DNA from: Ophiosphaerella korrae
Taxonomy: Eukaryota > Ascomycota > Dothideomycetes > Pleosporales > Phaeosphaeriaceae
Length of the DNA stretch: 64,000 nt
NCBI GenBank assembly: GCA_028456385.1
Contig: JALNQF010000016.1
Span: 310,001-374,000, forward strand
Reading direction: 5' to 3'
Position 1 is the first letter of the stretch. Each line of letters starts with the position of its first letter. A program made the translations under genes and the position numbers. The notes beneath the pieces are model-generated. The model did not search any database. It was not told the DNA's origin and saw nothing but the letters and a program-made list of their open reading frames with translations. Of the stretch, positions 21,826 through 32,012 are shown piece by piece.

Positions 21826-22012
21826 CTGCAACAGTGATTATTCGCACACCGTGATATCTGCCCGCTAGTACGCTTGCGTACCACGCAATCCACCCCGCGT
21901 CCTCACATCTGTCTCACCGTTGCGTCCATAGCCCAAAAGGTCCTCACTAGAAAGTCGACTAGAGAGTCTGTCACCGCGACCCCTTACACTACAACTGTGC
22001 CGCACACAAGCT
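21826..22012 (-). repeat. Interspersed inverted-repeat element, copy 2 (partial)
   Basis: Matches the left half of the 14281-14615 copy in reverse: GCAACAGTGATTATTCGCAC, then the TACGCTTGCGTACCACGCAA block, the CCGCGTCCTCACATCTGTCT block, and an end with CAACTGTGCCGCACAC. The other half is missing. Confidence 0.6.
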
Positions 22013-22367
22013 AGATTACCTAGCTATAGTAAGTATATACAACTTTGATCTCTTAGCGTCAGCCTAACCAATCTACAATCAACCCACCGCGGTACTGCCA
22101 ACAATCAACTCAATCAATGACTCCAAGATTGATTGGTTTGCTTGTTGCGGAGTCTAGTAGGTAGGCGTAGGCAGGTTACGTGGCAGACAAGGACGCGACC
22201 GAGGCACATCAATTTCCACACAGAAATTGCAGTGTTTTGGTGTAAAATTGTCTGTAGGTAGTATTTACGCTAACCCTCAGCCCACTGTCTCCGAGGACCC
22301 ACCTACAAAACTTATGCCCGTACCATAGCACCACAAAAGGGTGCATTCCAGAAGAAGCCTCGCCGAG
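22013..22367. other. Spacer, no gene
   Basis: No coding frame or repeat recognised beyond short AATC/GATT-rich runs near 22080-22140. Confidence 0.35.
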
Positions 22368-22845
22368 TTAACGCTTTGCCTCGTAGTTACGAACTATCAA
22401 TAGTCGAGGGGCCCAAAAGCCGTTCGGGTGGGAGGCTTCTCCCTCGGCATACAGCTTTACCGTAACCCAGACCTGACCATCTCTGTTGGTTGCCCATACA
22501 TTATTAAAAAAAATTCCAATATCGTCAGGTAGGCTCACAGGGCGTCCGAAGATGATGTCTCTCCCCTAGCTACCATCTACACGCGTGACTCGCTGTCCGT
22601 ACATTTCACCCTTGACCTTTTTGAGTTCCTCCATGTTCCGACCAACATAAGCATGAACTTCTGTGACAAATTGACGCAAAGTAATCGCGTTGCCATCCTC
22701 GTTGTCAATCTTGAGGGGAGCTGGTGGCTGATAGCGCTCTTCCTTGGGGTAGTATATGTCCCGGTCTGCTTTTTCTCCAAAGTCACCGATTTGAATTGCG
22801 TCAATGAAATGAAAGGAAGTTTTTTCGTCTTCGGTCGTTAGAATA
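22368..22845 (-). pseudogene. C-terminal fragment of an unrecognised protein, one stop
   Basis: One minus-strand frame is coherent for about 158 codons: FHFIDAIQIGDFGEKADRDI, YYPKEERYQPPAPLKIDNE, RQFVTEVHAYVGRNMEELKK, then a TAG at about 22568-22570, and on in frame with GRDIIFGRPVSLPDDIGIF and WATNRDGQVWVTVKLYAEGE to a TAA at 22368-22370. No ATG opens it; it is cut at 22846 by the 23-bp tandem array. It reads like a folded, enzyme-like protein but I do not know the family. Confidence 0.5.
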
Positions 22846-23043
22846 GGTTGGTGTGCGACACGGTTGTGGGTTGGTGTGTGGCCCAGTTAAAGGTTGGTGT
22901 GCGGCATAGTTATAGGTTGGTGTATAGCACGGTTCTAGGTTGATGTGCGGCACAGTTCTAGGTTGGTGTATGGCACAGTTCTAGGTTGGTGTATGGCACA
23001 GTTCTAGGTTGGTGTGCGGCACAGTTATAGGTTGTGTGCGGCT
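22846..23043. repeat. 23-bp tandem array, eight full units and a partial
   Basis: The unit is close to GGTTGGTGTGCGGCACAGTT followed by CTA or ATA. Eight consecutive 23-base units run from 22846 to 23029, followed by a shortened unit. The same motif in reverse forms the ends of the interspersed elements at 14.6, 21.99 and 23.4 kb. Confidence 0.9.
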
Positions 23044-23310
23044 GTTACGGGTAACCATCTTGGCCCGATGGCCTCCCCCGAGCTTGAACCAATCAGCCCC
23101 TCGTACAAGTACGATTGGGATGACGCCGTCGAGCACAACTTGAATACGTGACCAGTTAGTGGGTTAGAGATAGAAGCTTCGTAGTCAAGCTCAGCTTTAC
23201 CCAAGCCTAGTACATTACTGCAACAGTGATTATTCGCACACCGTGATATCCGCCGCCAGTACGCTTGCGTACCACACAACCCACCCCGCATCCCTATCAA
23301 AGTTTGGCGA
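23044..23310 (-). repeat. Interspersed inverted-repeat element, copy 3
   Basis: Reverse of the 14281-14615 copy. It starts directly after the tandem array and includes GTAACCATCTTGGCCCGATG and CACCGTGATATCCGCC. A small foreign segment at 23291-23368 interrupts its far end. Confidence 0.7.
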
Positions 23311-23368
23311 ATCAGAGCATAACAGCCAGTGTGATCTGGACCGCAATTTGTCAAAACTTTGACAGGGA
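23291..23368. mobile_element. 78-bp non-autonomous element with 15-bp inverted ends
   Basis: Starts TCCCTATCAAAGTTT and ends AAACTTTGACAGGGA, inverted repeats with one mismatch. It sits inside copy 3 of the interspersed repeat, so it is a nested insertion. The flanks do not show a clear target duplication. Confidence 0.5.
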
Positions 23369-23399
23369 TGTGATGCGTCGTGCGAAGGCAGTATACGTT

Positions 23400-23641
23400 A
23401 ACTGTGCCACACACCAACCCAGAACTGTGCCGCTGTAAGGGGTCGCGGTGACGGACTTCCAGCCGACTAACTAGAGGGCCCCTTCGTGCTATGGATGCAA
23501 CGATTGGCAAGGTGCGAGGGCGCGGGGTGGGTGGTGATCGTACTCCTCATACTCGTAAAAGGGGCTGATTGGTGCAAGCTCGGATGAGATTACTGGGCTA
23601 AGATGGTTATCTGTTGGGTTGGTGTGCGACACAGTCCAGTA
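23400..23641. repeat. Interspersed inverted-repeat element, copy 4 (diverged)
   Basis: Bounded by ACTGTGCCACACACCAACC at the left and GGGTTGGTGTGCGACACAGT at the right, which are inverted copies of the same end motif. The inside begins with CTGTAAGGGGTCGCGGTGAC, also present near 21970-21995. Confidence 0.6.
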
Positions 23642-24008
23642 TAAATCGTGCCTGCCAAGCCTACTGCTAGCCGTCTTAGCTGCGGTGCTTGTCTCCCAAA
23701 CAGAGCTAGCACTCCCGGCGGGCCGGACCGCCCATACCTTCCGCCTTCTGATCTGGTAACAAGGCGGATCCGTGTGTTTATTCCCGGGCGAATCTTGTGA
23801 AAGACTCCAATCAAACGAAACGGCACGAAACTGCCGGCAGATTGCGGGGTTACTTTTCAGTACGCCCAATGACATCCCCGGTCGGGGCAGACTCGCTTGA
23901 CTACCATGCGACTAGAAGCATTTTCAATAGGCAGGCCGCATGTGGTGCTGTTACTTCATTAAGAGCAGTACGGAATCCACCATCAATTCCACCTCGCTGC
24001 ATCCTGCT
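23642..24008. other. 5' flank of the LysM pseudogene
   Basis: No gene is recognised. It includes GC-rich sequence to 23880 and a short leader before the ATG at 24009. Confidence 0.35.
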
Positions 24009-24903
24009 ATGAAAATGGTCGTCCGCATCTCGTCTTTGGCGGCAGCCATCGGGCTCTTTGCATCATACGCGCAAGCAGCTAATCTCGGTGACGTTGTGTG
24101 CAGGTTCGAATCGACCACCAAATCGGAGGTCAACTACTACACATGCGCTGAGCTGGCGCTGAAGTATTCTATAACGGTGGAAGGGTTCTTCGAGTTAAAC
24201 CCTACCGTGAACAAAGAATGCTCGAACATTAAACCATGCACAGATTACTGTGTGAAAGGATGTCGGTAAACTGAAGCTCTTCGCCTCTTGTATATGCTCA
24301 CGTTCGGACAGGGATACAGCCAGCGGTCGCAAACGACGGGTTCTGCGGTCCCCAGCACAGCAATGCAACATGTCTTGGTACCGAAAAGCAGTGTTGCAAC
24401 GGAGAGACATGGAAGTGTGGCGATCAAGTGTAAGATACTACATCCTCCGGACGATCTCCTGCTCACCGTTTTCCAGAGAGGATTGCCAGGCCGGAACATG
24501 CTTTTCTGGTGCTTGCGAAGGGTTCCCCACGGAATACAGCATGGATGGGAAGTGCGGTTTCCAGAACAACAACCTCCAGTGCGGTGGCAGATGGGGAGAT
24601 TGTTGCAGTAGTGAGGGATTATGTGGCACAGGCGAGGGCTTCTGCGGTAATAGCAGATGCTAGTCCGGCAACTGCACATTCATCATTCCTTCGCCTCCTC
24701 CACTACCGCCAAGTACTGCCACAAATCCTGCATCCACCCCAACGCCAGGCGGTATCAGTCCTGACGGATCTTGTGGTGGAACAAACAAATATCAGTGCAG
24801 AGGATCTAGCTTCGGCGACTGCTGCAGCTCATCTGGATACTGCGGCTCTACTAGCGCTCATTGTACCGTTGGATGTCAGAGCTCGTTCGGAACCTGCACA
24901 TAG
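24009..24903 (+). pseudogene. Secreted LysM and hevein-domain chitin-binding protein, inactivated
   Basis: The ATG at 24009 opens a signal peptide (MKMVVRISSLAAAIGLFASY...) and one LysM domain: CRFESTTKSEVNYYTCAELA, SITVEGFFELNP, ending YCVKGC. After a probable intron (GTAAAC at 24266 to CAG at 24311) the next readable part, GFCGPQHSNATCLGTEKQCC, is out of phase by one base. A further intron 24431-24477 fits in phase. Two hevein-like domains follow: CGGRWGDCCSSEGLCG and CRGSSFGDCCSSSGYCG. Between them a TAG at 24661-24663 stops the frame, which otherwise runs to 24901-24903. LysM/hevein proteins often flank killer-toxin-like chitinase genes in fungi, and this one lies divergent to the chitinase relic starting at 13853. 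Confidence 0.65.
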
Positions 24904-26124
24904 GCTGCTTACATGGAAGGGAAGTTGAGGTATACCTATCAGTAGATTTCGTTCTACAAGTTAGACAGTTCATATTTTAACATTGTGTCACATCAGCCGT
25001 TCAGTTTCGATGCGTACCCACAATGTTTGATGGCGCTAATACTCTTCCAGTGTGTAATGTGTGATTCGGTGTCAGCGCAGGAAGGTCGAACTACGCCAAC
25101 GAATGAGATACCTTCGCTTAATATAGGCGACTTGCGACTAGGGACACCAACACCAACCCCGGAAATGCATGCCTGCTTACACTATTTAGTCAATATCCCG
25201 AAGGCGGAGACCCTACAGCAAGCAGCCAAGCGAGCCCCATGAATCCAGTAAGAGAACGTGGTCTTGCTACTCTGGCCGAGAATGAAGACGAGTAATGGGC
25301 GTGCAATAGCCCGCCCAAACACCCTAATCCAGCTGACGGTAGTACGCCCAACGGCCAGACAAACACTGCTCTAAACAGCCCTGAACCAACTAGCCGCCAA
25401 AGCACTACTCCCCCAACGAGGAACAACAACGTTGCCAATCGCAACCGCCGAGCTCCTAGGAACGAAGTACCTTCTCTTAGGCGAGTGTAACCTGAAGAAA
25501 GCATAGCATTGTGGGCTGGTTTCGGCAATTTTGGACACAGTCGAGATTCTAGTTGACGATTATTGGCGAGTAGGGTGCATGTGGCCTTTCACACATTATT
25601 GTTAGAATGGCGGTTTATCGAGGAGGACCGAGCTAAGTGCGGATAGATGGGATTGTGGAGTTAGTCCTTTCGCGTTTGTTTACGTTTGGATATATAGCTG
25701 ACGGTCTAAACATATGAGCTATTGATGATATGCTAGGGCTCCGAGAGGTGCTCTTTGCAAGCGACTGAAAAGAAGCAAACTATCTCTGCGCTCATGTAGG
25801 TTGGTTGGCATTATGGAGAGTCGATGTTGGTCTGAGGTTTGTTCCGCTAAGAGCGTCTCAGCGGTCTACTCTCTACGTATTAGTGCTGTAGATGTAAGTC
25901 CTAGTCTGTTTTAGTAACCCCGAAGACACTGAAGCAAAGTAAAGCAGATTCATCAATGTGAAGAACGTCCAAAGCTCCTATTGGGAATCTATGGCGGGCA
26001 ATATCAATATCGACCCTCAGCGTGTTAGTGTGTTAGCCTGATTTGTCCTCTTGCTGCTCTGAGCCTTCTAGATCGGTCCGCGCAGTTCGAACAATCTCTT
26101 TCATTCGAGAATACAATGCCCAGT
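24904..26124. other. Spacer, no gene recognised
   Basis: It contains proline/threonine-coding scraps (for example TPTPTPEM) and short repeats near 25130-25500, but no family match and no usable start. Confidence 0.35.
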
Positions 26125-26607
26125 CTACGCGCGCCAGAAGCGGCTCTCCTCATCTTCGTTTACCAGAAGATTGGGTGATATGTCGCATTGCAGCAAACCA
26201 GCCCGCTTGTGCAAAGGCTCATACCCTTCGATGCAGCCCTCCAGCGCGGCAAGGAAACTTTTTCGCGAGCTTGCCTTGTAGATGGGCTTGCCGTAGTCGC
26301 TAACGACGACGCGGTGATGGACCCGGTTCGCGGGTACGGGCTTTGTTGGGGGGCTCGGGCAAGTGCGCTTGCTTAGTGGTAACGGCACGTTCGTGCAACT
26401 TAATGATCGCTTCCGTCTGACAACGCTGCTGCTCCCTTCTTTCCATGAGGCTCGGCACCTAGTGCTTGATGGCGGCATCGATTTCTCTAGCGCGTACTTC
26501 GTCGCTCTCGTTGTGCCCAGCCCCTTTTGTACGTTTGTGCGGGCGTCGTCGTCTTGGCCGCCTATACAGACCGTCTCGTGGTGGAAGTACCTTACAACAT
26601 TCACCAC
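26125..26607 (-). pseudogene. FunK1-type fungal protein kinase fragment
   Basis: The frame holds VVRYFHHETVCIGGQDDD, then a Ser/Lys-rich insert, and NRVHHRVVVSDYGKPIYKAS, typical of the FunK1 family (PF17667), followed by the catalytic-loop region LLQCDISPNLLVNEDEE. It stops at 26125 before the DLD metal-binding segment, and the N-terminal half of the family is absent. Truncated relic. Confidence 0.6.
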
Positions 26608-26797
26608 CTTTTCCTTGGTCGCTTATAGACCTTGCAACGCTACAATAAGGTCGATGATCAAGGTTTTCAGTCCTGGTATAGTGTAAAAACAAAGATGCTA
26701 AGGAGTATATGAGCATTACCTTCATCGAATGTACCGAAGGCGCCGGTACCTTCATGATGCGACCGTAGTGTCCGGCGAAAGATGTCTAATCCATCGC

Positions 26798-27169
26798 CTA
26801 TCGGTTCCGACCGGATGATTTGAGACCGAGTCGAGCACATTGTTCGCGCTTGACTCCTAGGTGATGCGCAGTAAGCTCCTGAATTTCGTCAGTGCGCTCG
26901 AAAAGGTAAGCATAAACCTTGCGGGTTTCTGGCACATAGGTAAGCTTTTCTAACAGGTTCGATTCGTGTTCGACCGCTGACGAGAATTGGATCAGCCGGT
27001 TCAGAAGATCTAGCGCCACTGGCATGGGGCAGAAATAAGGGGGATAATAGAAAGGGTGAAGTAATATATTGGTAGAGTTCTCGAATTCTTGTGATTCTAA
27101 GCACAACAGAGGCGGTTTTGATAGATCCTCCTGACGCACAGGGACGCGTACAACACCAGTGCGAGGCAA
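26798..27169 (-). pseudogene. Possible N-terminal fragment of an APH-like kinase
   Basis: A coherent 120-codon frame with HESNLLEKLTYVPETRKVYA and FERTDEIQELTAHHLGVKRE. This resembles the N-terminal region of fungal APH-fold proteins, but no ATP-binding or catalytic motifs follow. Family assignment is weak. Confidence 0.3.
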
Positions 27170-27542
27170 GCGGAGTGGCAGGACAATTAACGTTATCCAT
27201 AAGCGAATCCGAGCCTGACATCATCATTCAATTCGGCAATCTGTTCTGACAACTTCGACATGGACCGGATTAGGCCTTATCCTAGATGCGATCGTCAAAA
27301 CGGAACCCGACGAGGTCATCTAGAACGCCATCTATGACGCCGTCACTGAGCCACCCCGCCGCCTGTCCTCTATCATCCTTTTAGCAAATACCGCGACTGC
27401 ACAATACGAGCAGCTTCACGTCTACGCGTCTCTGGTCCCGCCCCGCATCTATTCTATAGACTTGATGACTTTGGTGGCTAGTTAACTGTTAATCCGTTTT
27501 CGTATTAGCGTAGTTATTCGTTGAAGCCGCCAAAACCAAATA
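27170..27542. other. Spacer, no gene
   Basis: No coding frame recognised. GC-rich to 27450, then AT-rich. Confidence 0.3.
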
Positions 27543-28137
27543 CAATATGGAGGTGCTAATGCGCATGCTATTCTAGATGCGGTGCAGTCCCATGTCAGCC
27601 AGTTCTATCAGGGAATCCCAACATCTCCAAAGTTGGCTGAGTGGTCGGCGTCAAAACGATATCACTTGCTTCCCTTTTCGGCCCATAGCGAACAGATGCT
27701 TGACTGTGACATTGGGGCACTTTCTCAAAGCTTCAAGAAAGTCGTCAATCTGCCCGATCTAACGTATATACGTGACGAGCAAACCGACTCAGCTATTATC
27801 AGGTACTCGCATGGTTCATTTATCAAAGATCTTCCGACTTACCAATGGGTATATGAGGAGGACGTGATTTGAAAGGAGAGCTGCCTGAGCACCGATATTC
27901 GTTTTCGAAGTTACCCACACCACGGCTTGCTAGGAAGTAGGTTACCCGGAACGTCAAACACAGCGCCTGCACGGAGAAACATGATCAGTCCCGAGAACAT
28001 ACCATGGTTGCGGGACCACAAGGTCCGTGATGAAATTGTTTTTCCTGCTGCTGGTTACGTGGCCTTAGCGATCGAGGTCGTCACACAGATCCGTGGGTCC
28101 ACTATTGCTAATGCATCTGATGCTTACCACATGATGT
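27543..28137 (+). pseudogene. Polyketide synthase relic (KS end joined to DH start)
   Basis: Highly reducing type I PKS remnant. At the left is the ketosynthase C-terminal motif GGANAHAIL, then the KS-AT linker (LLPFSAHSEQMLD). After SHGSFIKDLPTYQW the frame meets a TGA at 27870-27872 and, still in frame, gives LLGSRLPGTS and NIPWLRDHKVRDEIVFPAAG, the start of the dehydratase fold with its catalytic His. The ~350-residue acyltransferase domain between them is missing. The relic ends at 28137. Confidence 0.7.
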
Positions 28138-30445
28138 GAAGATAATCTCAGCTATGGTGCTGATAGAGAGCCTTGAAGTCGAAGGCATGTTTGATCTTCA
28201 TGTCGTTTCAGGTCAACACGCTGCGTGTGAGTTCGCCGTCAGCACTGTTTTCAATGGCACGTGGACTGAATGAAGGCTAACTTGATAGTACCTAGTGTAC
28301 AAGAGGGGTGCATGTGCGGGTGAGTAGTGTGGCCAGCGCTATCAATCATAGAAGCTTATTGAATGTTCCTTGTGCCAATAGAAAGCCATGTAATTCATGA
28401 ACCCCTGGTGACTGTATATGCGCCCAATCTTTTAATTATAGCCCTTCGTGTCGAATCTTCAAATTACTGTCTTATCTACTAAGGGCATTCACGTATATGC
28501 TCTCACTGTTGGGGTAATAATTGGAAATGCTCCTGTATCACTTTAAACTTAGGTATCCCTGTCCGGTATAAGGCAATGACAGAGTGTCATGCAGTTGTTC
28601 CTCTGCACCAGGCGGCTGAAGAGGTACTTCATTCGCTGTGGATTGAAATCCAAGGCATTGCGCGATATTTTCAGCTGGAAGGCAGCAAAATGCTGATCAT
28701 ATATTTGGAAATGGCATCCTCGAGAGTAGCAACCGCAGGAACTCGCCAATAAGACCATGCACGGATTCCAGCGCATCTTCTGCGCACGCACTAACCCTAG
28801 CCTGGCGTAGTTATCACAACCTCGCTCAATCCGTGGTCAGTTGACCTGCTGCCTCCTCCAATAGACAGTAATTGGTGTTTGAGCGTCGACAGAGCGCGAA
28901 TAAGAGTACTAGAGCGATGAGTTCACCAAATAGCCATATAACCTTTAGGTAGTTGCCAGAATCGGCGAATACGGGATTAGACCCCATCGCATCGTGGCTT
29001 GATCAAGCCTCTTTTGAGCCCCGTGGAGATGCGGAGCAATGCAACGACGTCAATGGATCCCTTCACCATGGCTCTTATTTTCTACAAAAGTTTCCCACAT
29101 CGGTACCAACGGCCTCATTCCTAAACTCTGAATGCACTGACGAATGCAGTACCCGATTGACAAGATCCGCATCACCGCCTTTAGATTCCTGAAACCTGCC
29201 ACTCTTCCCGTATCCTTTGCAGCGATGATACTCATCCCGGTCCACATCATCTCTAGGGAGCCAACAATCTCCGACATCAAGGTGAAACTGGGTGATTCTA
29301 TACACTTGGAGGCAAATGCACGTGTGCATCCGTCATTCTACTGCCTCTCTATACTTTATCGAGAAAACGAAGAGGATGAACGGAATGATTCCATACGTCG
29401 ATGAACTCGTACTCCTCTCCGTCAATATATGGGCTAGAATTACCTGCAATTGAGGTGTTATTATCGGAATATGCGGTGGTATTTCGTTCAATTCTATACC
29501 TACTGTGCTAGGCTCTAATGCTGAGTTATCCTCGAGGTTTGAACCGATCATTCACTGAGCTCGTTGTCCCGATTCCGACTCAATACTTTGAAAGCTACCA
29601 ACATTGCAAGTATTTACTCGAGTACCGAAAGGACTGGTAGGGCATCTGCGTTTAGGGGCCAAATCATGGTCGAAGATCTTTTCTCTTTTTTGCGCGGTCG
29701 GCCCGGTTTGATGCTCTCCTGCAGCGAGTCCTACGAAACCGGTCAGCTTGTCTGTTAACAACAGGAGCGCCTACTTTTATATGAGAAGCATCTGAACGGA
29801 ATCTCTTGGTCTTGTCGACGAAACCCGTTGGTACTGCGCTTTACGACATTCGGCTCCGCAGTAGTTCACGGAATTCGGAGTCAGAAACCACGGCGTCGAC
29901 GTCTTGTTTCTTCAACAAGCACAGCTGAGCCAGTTGCCCTCCAGCCCAATCGCTGAAAGAGTTCCATGTAAGTTTGATTAACCTAATTTTTTCTTCAACT
30001 TTGTCATGCCTGAATTGACTCTCTATTCTGATTTGTTGCTCAACCCTGTGGAGGTGGAAAGCACGCTTCAGTACTACCTTGGCGCTTCCAAAGCTTAAAG
30101 ACACGATTGCAATTCGGTCGTGTTGTGAGTAGCGACTTGTTTGAGGTTTCTAAGTTCGGTAGGTGCTTTCAATTCATTTCTGGTCCACGAGATACTCATG
30201 ATGCTGAAAGAGTGAAGATTATGCCGCGATGCCTATAAGAGAACAATCAGGGCGGGGCTCCACACGTACGATGACAATACTTTATCCCGGTTCCGACAAG
30301 GCTCCCTACTTTCCTGGACAGCTTCTTTACTGCATTATCAGCATGGTACAACAGTACGGATTGGGAGACCCTCTTTTCGATACCGCCGAGGCGAGAATAG
30401 AGTATGGAGACAACCTTATTTTCTCAAGACCCTGGCTAACAGGGT
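28138..30445. other. Eroded region, no confident gene
   Basis: Scraps that read like protein occur at 28554-28746 (+), 29144-29404 (+, resembling a P450 tail) and 29841-30104 (-, a charged helical peptide). None has enough context to name. They may belong to the same decayed secondary-metabolism locus as the PKS relic. Confidence 0.3.
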
Positions 30446-31579
30446 AGTATCGTCTTCATACATGGACTTGGTGGCGATAAGGGCAGGACCTGGGCATGGG
30501 AGGGAGACGGTAGGAAGAATTTTTGGCCGAAAGATCTCCTGTCGCAAACTTGCCCAACAACTCAAATTCTTTCTTTTGGCTACAATGCTGAATTCGCCCA
30601 CTTCTTTCCGTTCTATGGCCCAAAGTTTATGTCGGAGCAGTTGACCATCGACGACCACTCGATAGCGCTGTTCCAGAGCCTGATCGGTCTGCGTGAGAAA
30701 ACTAAGACAGTAAGGACCGGACGAGCCTATTCGTACTTTTGCAGCCATCAAGCTAACAACTTGTCCATCTCTAGGAAGATCGTCCGGTGATTTTCGTCTG
30801 TCATAGCCTAGGAGGCCTTGTTTGCGCCAACGCACTTTCAAGGTACCACGGGACGGATCTGACCAGTGCTGGTCTTGTGGAGAAGACGATTGGAGTTGCC
30901 TTTCTTGGGACACCGTTTGAAGGATCTTCAAAGGTAATGTAGGCTGGGAAGGCGCTCAAGGTGCTTGACTGGGTAAGCACGACGCACAAGGAGGATGTCA
31001 AGGATCTTGAAGAGCGTTCAGCAAAGCTTATGAACATCAAAGACGCTTTTCAGAAGTCACTCGAAGCACGAGACCGGTCAGAAACAGGACAGTTTGTTAA
31101 GGTAGCTTGTTTCTTCGAGCAGTATGCCATGTACAAGGCTGGGAAAAAGATTGGAATCATCGTACCTAAGGAGTCAGCTTGTCTGCCCGGCATCGATCCG
31201 CAGTCGATCCAAGCTAACCATGTCGACATGTGCAGGTTCGAGGACGAAGATAGGGAGGGATACAAGAACGTTTCACAACGGTTGAGTCAATGGGTATCGG
31301 ATCTCGACAAGCAACGTGAGGGTTCTGCTGCTAAGAGCCAGGTTTGACTGACTTTATACATTTCTGAAGCTAGCTGACAGCGGACAGATGCACTCGGTGT
31401 ATATGGGCGAGGTCAACTATCGAGACAAGGTTGAAAACAACCGAGGGGTGGTAATGGGCCATGCCTACAGCACGGCCACAGACGGGGTTAGAATAACTGG
31501 AAGCAGTACTAGCGTATGCGTTCAAAGAATTCTTGCAGCGTTGACATCTATGCTCATGGGGTATACAGAACACATATAA
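30446..31579 (+). pseudogene. Alpha/beta hydrolase (SesB-like) effector with C-terminal putative amyloid motif
   Basis: The protein starts in IVFIHGLGGDKGRTWAWEGD, then an intron (GTAAGG...CTCTAG, 30705-30778 region) and VIFVCHSLGGLVCANALS, the nucleophile elbow S in C-H-S-L-G-G, then VAFLGTPFEGSSK. A TAG at about 30941-30943 breaks the frame, which resumes as AGKALKVLDWVSTTHKED and reads to QANHVDMCRFEDED with the catalytic-His region (NHVDMCRF). A last intron (31345-31386) leads to an exon with ENNRGVVMGHAYSTATDGVR, a short motif laid out like HET-s-related amyloid sequences. Such hydrolases are effectors paired with NLRs in fungi. The 5' end is unclear; an upstream frame at 30229 may belong. 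Confidence 0.6.
31430..31501 (+). other. Putative HET-s-type amyloid motif (effector side)
   Basis: Codes V-E-N-N-R-G-V-V-M-G-H-A and then T-D-G-V-R-I-T-G. It shares N-R-G-V-V-x-G-x-A with the start of the NLR pseudogene at 32061. Paired short motifs at an effector C-terminus and an NLR N-terminus are the known layout of fungal amyloid signalling. Confidence 0.45.
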
Positions 31580-32012
31580 CAACATCATCCCGAATGATTC
31601 TGGTGCGAGCGCTGGGTAAGGGAGAGTACAAAGCGTCGGGGGGGCGGCAGCAGAGGAGATTCGGAAAGTATTAGCACTGTCAAGCGGAAGTTTTCGAACC
31701 TAAGAATTCATCAGAGCTGTTGTTAACGGTTAGAAGAAATGGAAAAGGTAATTAGCTCAACCATTAGGAAAACAATTAAGCACTCATTCTGACAGCGCAG
31801 GTTTGCAAATACCTATGTGCGAGTCAATCGCAATACGGCCTACTCAAGGATTCATTGGCGTCTCTGTGTCTATACTTCTATATCAAAACGGGCTGCACCA
31901 CGTGAATGCAGATCGCCCAATGATGGCAGTTCAGCTCGACACAGCTCAACCCAACCTAGCCAAATTTGCAATCTCATTTACAATTATCAAGAGCACACTC
32001 TCCCCGGCAGCA

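Noticed and set aside
22846..23043. CRISPR-like array
   Set aside because: Units are contiguous 23-bp repeats without spacers, in a fungal genome.
28554..28746. Plus-strand coding scrap (MTECHAVVPLHQAAEEVLHS)
   Set aside because: Protein-like but too short and isolated to name.
29144..29404. Cytochrome P450 fragment
   Set aside because: Only a vague FRFLKPATLP/ILIPVHIISR resemblance; no heme-binding Cys motif nearby.
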